A DNA stretch of 64,000 nucleotides from a sulfur-oxidizing endosymbiont of Gigantopelta aegis (GTDB lineage Bacteria; Pseudomonadota; Gammaproteobacteria; GRL18). Made by a program: the position numbers and the translations under genes. The notes beneath the pieces were generated by a model, which did not search any database, was not told the origin of the DNA, and saw only the letters and a list, made by a program, of their open reading frames with translations. Every line of letters starts with the position of its first letter. Positions within the stretch are counted from its first letter, which is position 1. The stretch covers positions 397,001 to 461,000 of the forward strand of contig NZ_JAEHGE010000001.1 in assembly GCF_016097415.1 (NCBI RefSeq). Direction: 5' to 3'. Positions 1 through 8,415 of this stretch are shown here, piece after piece.

Positions 1-2
1 AT

Positions 3-98
3 ATCAAACGTATTCGACAAAAATTGATACAAATCGACAAACACTTTGATTGTATCGAAACGATTTATGGCGCTGGTTATCGGTGGCGTTGCCATTAA
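3..98 (+). CDS. OmpR-family response regulator, C-terminal end only
   Basis: The reading frame is open from the window edge and stops at 96-98. It encodes the last 31 residues of a winged-helix DNA-binding domain, ending in IETIYGAGYRWRCH; the GAGYRW hairpin is typical of OmpR/PhoB regulators. The rest lies upstream of the window. The sensor kinase begins inside this 3' end, so the two form a regulator-kinase operon. The regulator end and the kinase both resemble the pair attached to the proteobacterial dedicated sortase system (pdsR/pdsS). That subfamily assignment is inference, because the receiver domain is not visible. Confidence 0.8.
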   Translation: MKRIRQKLIQIDKHFDCIETIYGAGYRWRCH

Positions 99-1742
99 CA
101 TATCGCATAAGCTCCAGCAGCCACAAAAGCCTTATAAAAACAGGTTTCGATTAATAGGTCTACGGGGCAAGCTATTACTAGCAACCATTGCCCTATTTAT
201 CTTGCCCATTGCCGGACTGAGCTACTTAAAAGAATTGGAACTATTTTTAAAAAACAATCATGCTGAATCCACCTTAGTCAATGCCAAAACCATTGCCTCA
301 GTGTTTAGAAACAATGCATCTCTCGTGCGTCTTAACCGACTCACTGAGTCATCCAGTCCTGCGATTTATTGTCATTCCTTACAGAATAAAAAAATCATCG
401 ATGGTTTTGCCGGTGATTGGTTTACTTTGCAAAATCGCCAGCAATATTTTTACCCTATTCAGCAGACCAATACAGAAGATGCTTTAGCCCACAAGCTGTC
501 ATTACTCTGTGTTAATGATGATCAATATTATTATTTCTTATTGAGCGTCGATAAATCTTCACTGGAAGAAAATAAAAGCTTTGGCCAGATAGGTTTTATC
601 GCAAGCAAAGCCACCGATATGATTCGCTTTGACTTCCTGAATTATGCCCGTCAAATACAGAGCTATGAATTCAAGTTACAGACACCGGGTTGGGTCAAGG
701 CTCAGGCAATCACCCCCGTACAAAAAAATTCTCTCAGTCCACAAATCACAGCTCAGTGGCAAGCAAACAATCAGGGCTTTAGTTTAGAGTTCAAAGTGCC
801 TATAAATGGCATTAATTCACAATTAGCATTTCAATTTCAGCAGCTTACGCCACAAAACATTATCAAGCCACTGATCTCAAGCGCTCATAGTAGTACTATT
901 AATTCATTCTCAACCATTCAAATACTTAATCCTATTGTCACTAATGATCGACTCAACACCTTAAAATTACAACATCTGACGCCTCCCAATACCCGCCTCT
1001 GGCTACTCAATAAGCAACATTATATTAATGCAAAAAGCACTTCGGAAATGCTCAAGAAGGACAGGACGAACAAAGACAATAAAAAAATTACTGAGTCTGA
1101 GTCAAATAACACCTTCTCTCTGCTTGCCTTATACCGGCGCTTATATCTCATCGTAATGAACTACCCACAACAACAATCAATTTATGGCCGCAATCAGGCA
1201 AAAATAGACAATCCCTTTGTGCAATTAAACCTACAGGGGAAGTCATCTACCGACTGGTTAGACAATCCTCATAGTGACAAAATGCTCCTCTCAGTCACAA
1301 CGCCAGTATATGACTATGATAATCGTGTCATTGGCAGTCTGGTACTGGAACAAAACAATGACACCCTCTTAGCCTTACAGGATCAAACCTTTGAGCGAAT
1401 TTTATACCTCACTCTGCTGGTGTTTTTTACTATTACTTTGACCTTGTTCTTTATTTCCAGTCGCTTATTGAAGCGCATTATTAATTTACGCAACGATACT
1501 AATCTTGCCCTGTCCAATGACGGACATATTTCCAACCAGCTTTATCGCAATGATAATGATGAAATAGGTGATTTAGCACGTAGTTTTTCTACTTTATTGT
1601 CTCGCATTGAACAAAATAATGAATATTTACGTTCTCTATCCAGCAAGTTATCCCATGAATTAAGAACTCCTCTCACCATTATTAAATCATCACTGGAAAA
1701 TATGGATAGGCAGTCGCTAAACACAGACAATAGTAAATACAC
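67..1742 (+). pseudogene. Sensor histidine kinase, 5' part, split by an IS21-family element
   Basis: This encodes the first 558 or so residues of a membrane histidine kinase. Visible are a membrane segment near residues 36-54, a periplasmic sensor region of about 390 residues with an IDGFAGDW motif, a second membrane segment near 445-465, a HAMP linker and the start of the HisKA domain with SHELRTPL (phospho-acceptor His near residue 530). The ATG at 67 is the first in frame and overlaps the regulator's end; an in-frame TTG lies at 46. The gene breaks after KYT and resumes at 6279 in the same frame. Rejoining across the 7-bp duplication gives about 756 residues. The architecture recalls the kinase of the proteobacterial dedicated sortase system (inferred). 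Confidence 0.8.
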
Positions 1743-1835
1743 TGTCAGGGGTCTCCTGAAAGTGTCCTAATCTTGGCCATTTGAAAATGTCATTTCTTCT
1801 TCTGCTTTTTCTTCCCAATTTTTAAAAAAATCTTT

Positions 1836-2877
1836 CTTGATTACCCACAAAGCTCCGCCATATTTCGATAATTATACTATAATTATACTATAATTAAAGT
1901 ATAGATTATGTGTGGAGTAGAATGATGTCAAAAAATAAAATTCAGTTTCAAGAAGGTTATAGTTTATTTGAGCTTTTTAATGATTATGGCACTGACAAAC
2001 AGTGCCGACAAGCCTTATTTAAATGGAAATTTCCTGATGGATTTGTTTGCCCAGAGTGTGGCAATAAGACTTATTGCACTCTAGAACATCGCCATCTTTA
2101 TCAGTGCCACCATTGTCATCATCAGACATCAGCAACCTGTGGGACAATATTTGATAGTACCAAACTGCCTTTATCTAAGTGGTTTTTAGCGATTCATCTT
2201 ATGACTCAATTGAAGACAGCGGTTTCAGCATTAGAATTAAAGAGACAGCTTAAGGTAAGCTACAATACAGCCTGGAGTATGAAACAAAAGATCATGCAGG
2301 TTATGAAAGAACGTGATGACAGTAAACCTTTATCAGGCATCATTCAAATTGATGATGCCTACTGGGGTGGTGAGCACAGAGGCGGCTCCAGAGGTCGTGG
2401 TTCAGAAAATAAAACACCGTTCGTTGCAGCCGTTTCTACTAATGAAGATGGACACCCGATTGCAATGAATTTAAATGTGCTTAAAGGGTTTAAATCCAGT
2501 GAAATAAAACGATGGGCACAAACTCATTTAACACCTGGAAGTACTGTTTACTCAGATGGGTTAAATTGTTTTCCTGCGGTTAAAGAAGCTGACTGTAAGC
2601 ATGTTCCAATCGTCACGGGTGGTGGTGCGGCAAGTGTTGATAAAATTGAGTTTATCTGGGTTAACACTATGATAGGTAATATTAAAAACTCTATGAAGGG
2701 AAGCTATCATTCCATTAACTCAAAACATTTACCTCGGTATCTTGCTGAATTTTGTTATCGGTTTAATAGACGCTTTAACTTAAAAGACATGATGCCAAGG
2801 TTTTTATGCGTGGCGATGAAAACGCCACCTATGAATGGAAAGCTCCTAAAAATGGCGGAGCTTTATGGGTAATCAAG
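1836..2877 (+). mobile_element. IS1595-family insertion sequence nested in the IS21 element
   Basis: It has 26-bp terminal inverted repeats starting CTTGATTACCCA (1836-1861 and 2852-2877) with one mismatch. An exact 8-bp direct repeat, aaatcttt, flanks it at 1828-1835 and 2878-2885; 8-bp duplications are known for IS1595. The stop codon of the transposase lies inside the right repeat. It sits just inside the left end of the IS21 element, upstream of its first passenger gene, so it arrived after the IS21 insertion. At 1042 bp with an intact transposase it looks complete. Confidence 0.9.
1922..2872 (+). CDS. IS1595-family (ISXO2-like) transposase
   Basis: About 316 residues. A zinc ribbon is at the N-terminus (CPECGNKTYC, then CHHC), followed by a DDE-type catalytic domain with IIQIDDAYWGG, a YSDG block and a C-terminal RYLAEFCYRFNRR motif. 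This is the standard ISXO2-like layout. Two ATGs (1922 and 1925) follow a purine-rich GTGGAGTAGA; a GTG lies in frame at 1910. The frame is undamaged, unlike the surrounding IS21 genes, which suggests the most recent insertion at this locus. It catalyses cut or copy and paste movement of its own element. Confidence 0.9.
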   Translation: MMSKNKIQFQEGYSLFELFNDYGTDKQCRQALFKWKFPDGFVCPECGNKTYCTLEHRHLYQCHHCHHQTSATCGTIFDSTKLPLSKWFLAIHLMTQLKTAVSALELKRQLKVSYNTAWSMKQKIMQVMKERDDSKPLSGIIQIDDAYWGGEHRGGSRGRGSENKTPFVAAVSTNEDGHPIAMNLNVLKGFKSSEIKRWAQTHLTPGSTVYSDGLNCFPAVKEADCKHVPIVTGGGAASVDKIEFIWVNTMIGNIKNSMKGSYHSINSKHLPRYLAEFCYRFNRRFNLKDMMPRFLCVAMKTPPMNGKLLKMAELYG

Positions 2878-2981
2878 AAATCTTTTGTTCTACTTGGATT
2901 TTCTTCTGTCTTCTTCCGTTCTTTTCTTTGCTGTACTTTTTCTTGCTTTTCCTCAACTATCTCAGGTAGAGGAAATACTCA

Positions 2982-3458
2982 ATGCCACGTTCAGGAACTT
3001 GCAAGTGCTTGCACTGCCACACTTTTTTCAAACCCAACCCCCGCTCTAAAGGTCGTCAGAAATTCTGCTCAGCACCTGAGTGTCGACAAGCCAGTAAGGC
3101 CGCCAGTCAAAAAAAATGGCTGCAAAAACCTCAAAATAAAAACTACTTCTGTGGCACTGTCAATGTCCAGCGTGTTCAGCAATGGCGTTCCCAAAATCCA
3201 AAATACTGGAAAATTGTACAACAATCATTGGATAACCCATTACCGTTACAAGATACCTTAATCACGCAAGCGATTGATATAAAAGAGAAAACAGACGATC
3301 TTAACGCCAATGCGTTACAAGAGATCTTAAAGTCCCAACCCACTGTTTTAATAGGATTAATTGCACATCTTATCGGTAGTACGTTACAAGATGACATAGT
3401 CGAGAGTGGTCTGAAACTGCGAGAATTAGGCGAGGATCTTTACTCAACACTCACCTAA
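2982..3458 (+). CDS. IS21-associated passenger protein with Cys-rich N-terminus
   Basis: 158 residues. The N-terminus MPRSGTCKCLHCHTFF followed by QKFCSAPECR contains four to five cysteines spaced like a zinc-binding knuckle, then basic KAASQKKW and a WRSQNPKYW segment. Proteins of this type are often found just upstream of istA in some IS21-family elements, and I recognise the family only by that association. Its function is unknown. It is followed after 15 bp by a second passenger gene and then istA, all in one direction, consistent with a single transcript. The frame is intact. Confidence 0.7.
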   Translation: MPRSGTCKCLHCHTFFKPNPRSKGRQKFCSAPECRQASKAASQKKWLQKPQNKNYFCGTVNVQRVQQWRSQNPKYWKIVQQSLDNPLPLQDTLITQAIDIKEKTDDLNANALQEILKSQPTVLIGLIAHLIGSTLQDDIVESGLKLRELGEDLYSTLT

Positions 3459-3473
3459 AACATGGAGAAAACA

Positions 3474-3872
3474 ATGACCGAGCATCCTATGCCCAATCCA
3501 GGGCAATTACGTCAAATCCCCTCTCAGTTCAGTTGGATCGATCACCGCCTGGTTCGTGATGGCCACTTTGAGTCTTGCTCTTGTGAATCAATGGCATTTT
3601 ATTTATTTTTACTTACCGTTGCCGATCAAAATGGGCTGAGTTATTACTCACAACCGAGCTTAATGAAACAGTTGAATATAGGGACATTAAAGTTCACTCA
3701 GGCACGAACAGAACTCATTCAGGCCAAACTAATCACTTATAAACATCCTTTGTATCAAGTCCTATCTTTATCCCCATCAGCCAAATCTGACCCCGTTAGA
3801 CAAACCTCATCTTCACCTGTCCACATAAAACAAATACTCAAACAATTAAATGCTGGAGGCCATCATGATTGA
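3474..3872 (+). CDS. IS21-associated passenger protein, putative helix-turn-helix
   Basis: About 132 residues. The start at 3474 is chosen because GGAG lies 6 bases upstream; an ATG at 3462 would place this Shine-Dalgarno inside the gene. The protein has HRLVRDGHFESCSCESMAFYLFL, then a helical stretch (YYSQPSLMKQLNIGTLKFTQARTEL, shown here only in outline) that resembles a replication-initiator or winged-helix DNA-binding fold. It overlaps the istA start by 8 bp. Similar small proteins accompany istA in some IS21 elements; function is unknown. The HTH call is inference from pattern only. Confidence 0.6.
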   Translation: MTEHPMPNPGQLRQIPSQFSWIDHRLVRDGHFESCSCESMAFYLFLLTVADQNGLSYYSQPSLMKQLNIGTLKFTQARTELIQAKLITYKHPLYQVLSLSPSAKSDPVRQTSSSPVHIKQILKQLNAGGHHD

Positions 3873-5337
3873 TTATGAAGCCTGGTGCCGTATGAAACAG
3901 TATCAACAGGATAAGCTGAACGTAGGTCAGATTGCACAAAGATGGATCAGATCACCGCACAGTAGAGAGCTGGCTACAGGAAAAACATTATCGACCACGG
4001 AAACCGGCAGCACAAAACAGCAAACTCGATCCCTATAAGGATGATATTGTCAGTTTGCTGGAAAAGCATGCTTATACGGCGACTCAGCTCTTTCAACGAG
4101 TACAGGAGGAGGGTTATGACGGGAGCTACTCTGTGGTCAAACGTTATGTTCATCAGGTTCGACCCAAACGAAAGCCCGCTTTTTAACCTTAGCCTTTGCA
4201 CCAGGTGAAGCTGCTCAGGTTGACTGGGGCCTGTACAAAACCATTCAAGTGGGTGAAACCACTCGCAAGCTGAACTTCTTTGTGATGGTGTTATGCCATT
4301 CCAGAATGATGTACGTAGAATTCACTTTATCACAAAGCATGGAACACTTTCTGGCCTGTCATCAACATGCTTTTGAGTTCTTTGGTGCCGTGCCGGAAAA
4401 AGTCATGATTGATAATTTGAAGACGGGCGTTCTCTCTCGCCCTGCAGGAGAAGATATTGTTTTTAACCCTAAATACTTAGACTTTGCACATCATTATGGT
4501 TTTAGAATTAAAGCCTGTGGCGTTCGTAAGGGCAATGAAAAAGGTCGGGTTGAAAACGGGGTGGGTTATGTCAAAAAAAAAACTTCCTCAATGGCCTGGA
4601 GTTGACTCAGTTTGAGATCTTGAATCCAGCCATTAAAATCTGGATGGCTGACATTGCTAATGTGCGCATCCATGGCGAAACCCGAAAAAAGCCAGTGGAT
4701 TGTTTGCCTGAAGATGTGCAGGCCATGCGCTCTTTGCCCATTAACCGATATGACATTGCACGGATTGAAACCGTCCGCTCGACCAAACTGTTTCGCATCA
4801 GTCTGGATTCTAACCGCTATTCAGTGCCCGCAGAATATGCCAGCCAGTCACTGACCTTAAAAATCTATCCCGAGCGACTTTGTGTTTATGATCAGGAAAA
4901 ACTCATTGCCCGACACATTCGCAGCTTTGAGCGCCATCGTGATTTTGAAGATCCGGACCATCCCAAAGAATTGCTAGCCCAGCGCAGACGTTCAGAAGAT
5001 CAAAAACTGTTTCAACGCTTTATTGCACTGTCACCTCGTGCCAGTGATTACTATCAAAAGCTGGCTCAGAAGCGTTTAAACCCTAAAGTTCATGTGCGAA
5101 AGATTGTTGGCCTCAGTGAAATCTATGGCATTGAAGCCACTGAACGAGCCATGCTGGATGCCTTTGTCTTTGAAGCCTTCAGTAGTGAGTATGTGGCCAA
5201 TTTATTGGAACAGCGACTCAACAAATTACCCGAAGCAGGTGCTTTGCATTTAACCCGCAGTGAAGACTTACTCGACATTACGTTAGAAAAACCCGACATC
5301 AATATTTATCAACCTAAAGAAATCAAAGGAACAACTT
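3865..5337 (+). pseudogene. istA: istA transposase of the IS21 element, frameshifted
   Basis: GGAGG lies 6 bases before the ATG at 3865. The IstA sequence can be followed through three reading-frame breaks: near 3940 (after VGQIAQ), at a T5 run near 4181 (KPAF then LTLAFAPGE), and at an A10 run at 4573-4582 (GYVKK then NFLNGLEL). Conserved IstA blocks are present, including AQVDWG, MIDNLK, NEKGRVENGVGYV and NVRIHGETRKKPVD, so the DDE core once existed. From 4602 the frame is open and runs directly into the istB region, forming a fusion. As it stands no full-length IstA can be made without recoding. Confidence 0.85.
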
Positions 5338-6167
5338 ATGACTCAACCATCCAGTTTGAAACAAAACAATCAAACAAAAAGAAGAAAAGTGAAGCCATTC
5401 AAATGATGCTTGATATGCCCACTGATAAAGAAGTCGAAAGACTACTTGAACAGTTGAAATACTTTAAGTTGCCTGGTATTGCCGAGCATTATGAAGAGAC
5501 GGCTTTAAAGGCTAATAAAGACAGTTGGTCTCATGTTAATTACCTGACTCAGTTAATTGAGTTGGAAGATAATAGGCGACAGGAAAGAGCAATTGAACGT
5601 AAAGTGAAAACGGCTCGATTCCCATTTGTGAAAACACTACAGCAGTTCAGTTGGAACTGGCCAAAGAAAATTAATCAACTGCAGATCAAGGATCTCTTTC
5701 GGCTACAGTTTTTAAAGCAACACACTAATATTATTTTACTGGGTGGCGTTGGCTTAGAAAAAACGCATCTGGCCACCGCCTTAGGTCATCATGCCTGTCT
5801 CAATGGAAAACGGGTCTTGTTTACAAATACGGTGGATGCCATTAACTCACTCATTGTGGCACAGAAATCGGGTCGTTTGAAACTGGAAATGCGCAAATAC
5901 ATTAAACCTGAAATCCTCATTTTAGATGAACTGGGCTACTTACCCATTGATAAGAATGGAGCCGATATGCTGTTTCAAATCATCTCTGGTCGTTATGAAG
6001 TGGGCTCAACGGTGATCACCACCAATCGTGCCTTTAAGGACTGGCCAGAGATCTTTAACAATGACAGCACATTGACCTCAGCATTGCTGGATAGATTACT
6101 GCATCATGCTCAGACAGTGGTTATTGAAGGAAAAAGCTATCGTATGAAAGATCAGATTGAAAGTTAA
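5338..6167 (+). pseudogene. istB: istB ATPase helper of the IS21 element, damaged
   Basis: The likely ancestral start is ATG 5338, preceded by AAAGGA. That frame is shifted in the A-rich stretch near 5370-5395, so IstB now continues in the istA frame; a secondary in-frame ATG is at 5403. The AAA+ core is clear: ILDELGYLP (Walker B), TTNRAFKDW, and the C-terminal LLDRLLHHAQTVVIEGKSYR. The Walker A reads GGVGLEKTHLA where the family has GxxGxGKT, so the glycine before the lysine is replaced by glutamate. Loss of that glycine is expected to impair ATP binding. In IS21, IstB assists target selection by IstA. Confidence 0.85.
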
Positions 6168-6278
6168 AGGGAAGTCATTCAAATCCCAGATCATGACTTG
6201 ATCTGGGAGTCATTGAGGTGATCTGGCCGAAACAATTTCAAATGGCCAACTCTTTACAAATTCACGAGACCGCTGTCA

Positions 6279-6859
6279 AATACACTGAACGAGCTCAGGA
6301 AGGTTGCACGCGTCTGAATAATCTGCTCAATAGAATGAGTGAGGCTAGTCGTCTGGAACAATCCATCGACGCTATGGGAAAAGAAAAAATTGAAATGGTG
6401 GGCTTTATCCGCCACTACATTGACGCCCAAAAAGCCACCCATCCTGATATCAATTTTCAATTTCAAACTGACTTAAAGGTGCTATACAATATCATATCAC
6501 CTGAATTAATCGCTCAGTTATTCGATAAATTATTCAGTAATGCCATCAGTTTTCATAAAACCGGAACGCCCATTATTCTTAGTCTACATGAAGCAAAAAA
6601 TCAGCAGTCCGGTGAGAACAAGCACACCGTTCAGATAGAGCTGAGCAATTATGGTGCGATGATCGATGACGATAAATTAGAGTCCATTTTCACCTCATTA
6701 ACCAGCTATAGAAATCATCGTTCAATGCAAGACCATTTGGGTTTAGGTTTATATATTGCCAGCCTGATTAGCCAGTTCCATCAAGGGCGTTTGACTGCAC
6801 TCAATAACAAAAGGGAGCAAACCATGCATTTTATTTTCAGCTTGCCAATAAACAAGTAA
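6279..6859 (+). pseudogene. Sensor histidine kinase, 3' part
   Basis: This continues the kinase broken at 1742. In frame after KYT come ERAQEGCTRLNNLLNRMSEASR, the second half of the HisKA dimerisation hairpin, then an HATPase_c domain with LFDKLFSNAISF (N box) and LGLGLYIASLI (G2 box). A canonical DxGxG motif is not seen (YGAMIDDDKLESIF occupies that place), which is also weak in related sortase-system kinases. An ATG-less stretch precedes it, so separate translation would need an internal start in the IS21 end (6218 TTG/GTG type). Without excision of the element the kinase is most likely inactive. Confidence 0.85.
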
Positions 6860-7032
6860 AACATCCAAGTGAATCACAGTTCTTCAATTAATATCTAATC
6901 AGGCCAGCTATTTGCCCCTGTGGACGTGCATTTATTGCAAAGTTCTACTATAAGAAAGGTGAGGCATTTTTTTATTATCTATAAAACACAGTAGCTGAAA
7001 CCCCCTATTTTTTTAAAATATGGTTTTTAAAT

Positions 7033-8250
7033 ATGGTTCTTAAATATATGGTTCTTAACTTTCTTAAATTTTTTTTACCATTTCAGCATCTCAATCATCA
7101 TCAATTAATTGAATTAGGCAATTTAATACAAATAAAAAAAATCTCAGCCAATGAAACCTTTATTCAACTCTTTAGCGATACGCCACTACAATATTTTCTC
7201 ATAGACGGTACTGTTGAAGTCGGTGATGAGTCCAGCACACAATGGCTGATCCATGCCCGCAGTGAAAATGCTAAAAACCCACTGTCTCGTTATCGACCCA
7301 GCCGTTATAGTGTTAAGTCTGTCAGTGAGATTAAAGTAGTCATCGTTGATATTGATACCGTTTTACAATTCATCAACAAAGCGGCTCAAGAAAATGGTAC
7401 TGAAAAAATCAAAGACCATTATTTGTATAAGCAATTATTAAAAGATCTCTCTAATGATCGTTTACAATTACCCAGCGTACCGGATGTCGCATTAAAAATT
7501 CGTCAATCACTCTATGATGAAAAAAGTAATTTCAAGCATATTGCCAATATCATTGCATCTGACCCAGCGATTACCACAAAAATTATAAAAACAGCCAATA
7601 GCGCCCTCTACCGCTCAATCAAAAAAATTGATGATTGCCAGATGGCCGTCACTCGACTAGGAACGAAAGTAACTTCACAATTAGTCACGTCGTTCAGCAT
7701 GAAAGAACTGTTTACCACCAAGAATAAAACTTTGAAAAAGAAAATGATGGCTATCTGGAATCACAGTCGGGAAGTAGCTGCTTTAAGTTTTGTATTAGCC
7801 AAAATCACCCCCGGCTTTAATCCCGAACATGCCCTATTAGCAGGCTTATTACATGACATTGGTGCCATTCCAATTATCACTTATGCAGACAAACACCCTG
7901 ACATACTCACTGATAAAACAGATTTTGACCTATTGATAGAGCAATTAAAAGGTGAAGTGGGCGCTGCCATATTAACTAAATGGAATTTTTCTGAAGATTT
8001 AGTGACCACAGCCAGAGAGGCGGAATACTGGCTACGACAACCCGGAGAAAAACCTGAATATTGCGATATCATCATTGTGGCTCAATTACATGCCTTAGTA
8101 GGCAAACCCACATCATCCGCATACCCCAAACTCAATGAAGTCCCTGCATTTACCAAATTGGCACTCGGCCAACTCACCCCTGAACTCAGTATCAAAGTGC
8201 TTGAGCAAGCCAAAGAACAGGTTGAGGAAACAATTAACCTCTTGGCTTGA
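7033..8250 (+). CDS. HDOD-domain protein with N-terminal cyclic-nucleotide-binding-like domain
   Basis: 405 residues. The first 110 or so (PFQHLNHHQLIELG, FLIDGTVEVGD) have the layout of a cNMP-binding-like beta roll. From about residue 145 (LPSVPDVALKIRQSL) to 340 there is an HDOD domain with SDPAITTKIIKTANSALY and LLAGLLHDIGAIPI. HDOD proteins are HD-GYP relatives that usually lack phosphodiesterase activity and act in signalling. The start is uncertain: ATGs at 7033 and 7051 lie in a short repeated AAATATGGTTCTT stretch. It stands alone, 173 bp after the broken kinase, and is a cytoplasmic signalling protein of unknown input. Confidence 0.8.
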   Translation: MVLKYMVLNFLKFFLPFQHLNHHQLIELGNLIQIKKISANETFIQLFSDTPLQYFLIDGTVEVGDESSTQWLIHARSENAKNPLSRYRPSRYSVKSVSEIKVVIVDIDTVLQFINKAAQENGTEKIKDHYLYKQLLKDLSNDRLQLPSVPDVALKIRQSLYDEKSNFKHIANIIASDPAITTKIIKTANSALYRSIKKIDDCQMAVTRLGTKVTSQLVTSFSMKELFTTKNKTLKKKMMAIWNHSREVAALSFVLAKITPGFNPEHALLAGLLHDIGAIPIITYADKHPDILTDKTDFDLLIEQLKGEVGAAILTKWNFSEDLVTTAREAEYWLRQPGEKPEYCDIIIVAQLHALVGKPTSSAYPKLNEVPAFTKLALGQLTPELSIKVLEQAKEQVEETINLLA

Positions 8251-8415
8251 ATACGAGTAACAAATGATTGATGAGCTTTCATGCATTTATGACTTGAATT
8301 CAGGTGTTTTTACAGGATTTCGAATAAAAATTAGATTTATTTCAAATGCTTGCTATATTTATCTAAAAGATAATAATATTGTTACTTGATAACAAAACAA
8401 AGGGATTATAACCAC

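Larger units (their letters stand above)
1743..6278 (+). mobile_element. IS21-family insertion element carrying a nested IS1595-family element
   Basis: The termini begin TGTCAGGGGTCTCCTGAA on the left and TGACAGCGGTCTCGTGAA on the right read inwards (15 of 18 identical, TG...CA ends). Inside them a second inverted repeat, TGGCCATTTGAAAATGT at 1774-1790, matches the reverse complement of 6232-6248 with one mismatch. Multiple end repeats are usual for IS21. A 7-bp duplication, aatacac, lies at 1736-1742 and 6279-6285, and its removal restores the kinase frame. The element holds two passenger ORFs, a multiply frameshifted istA and a damaged istB, so it is probably immobile on its own. Confidence 0.9.

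Noticed and set aside
1774-1790. IS21 terminus placed at TGGCCATTTGAAAATGT
   Set aside because: This inverted repeat is internal. The outer TGTCAG/TGACAG ends have the duplication aatacac directly outside them and restore the kinase frame.
2806-3261. Open frame bridging the IS1595 right end and the passenger gene
   Set aside because: It overlaps both real genes in another frame and has no family character.
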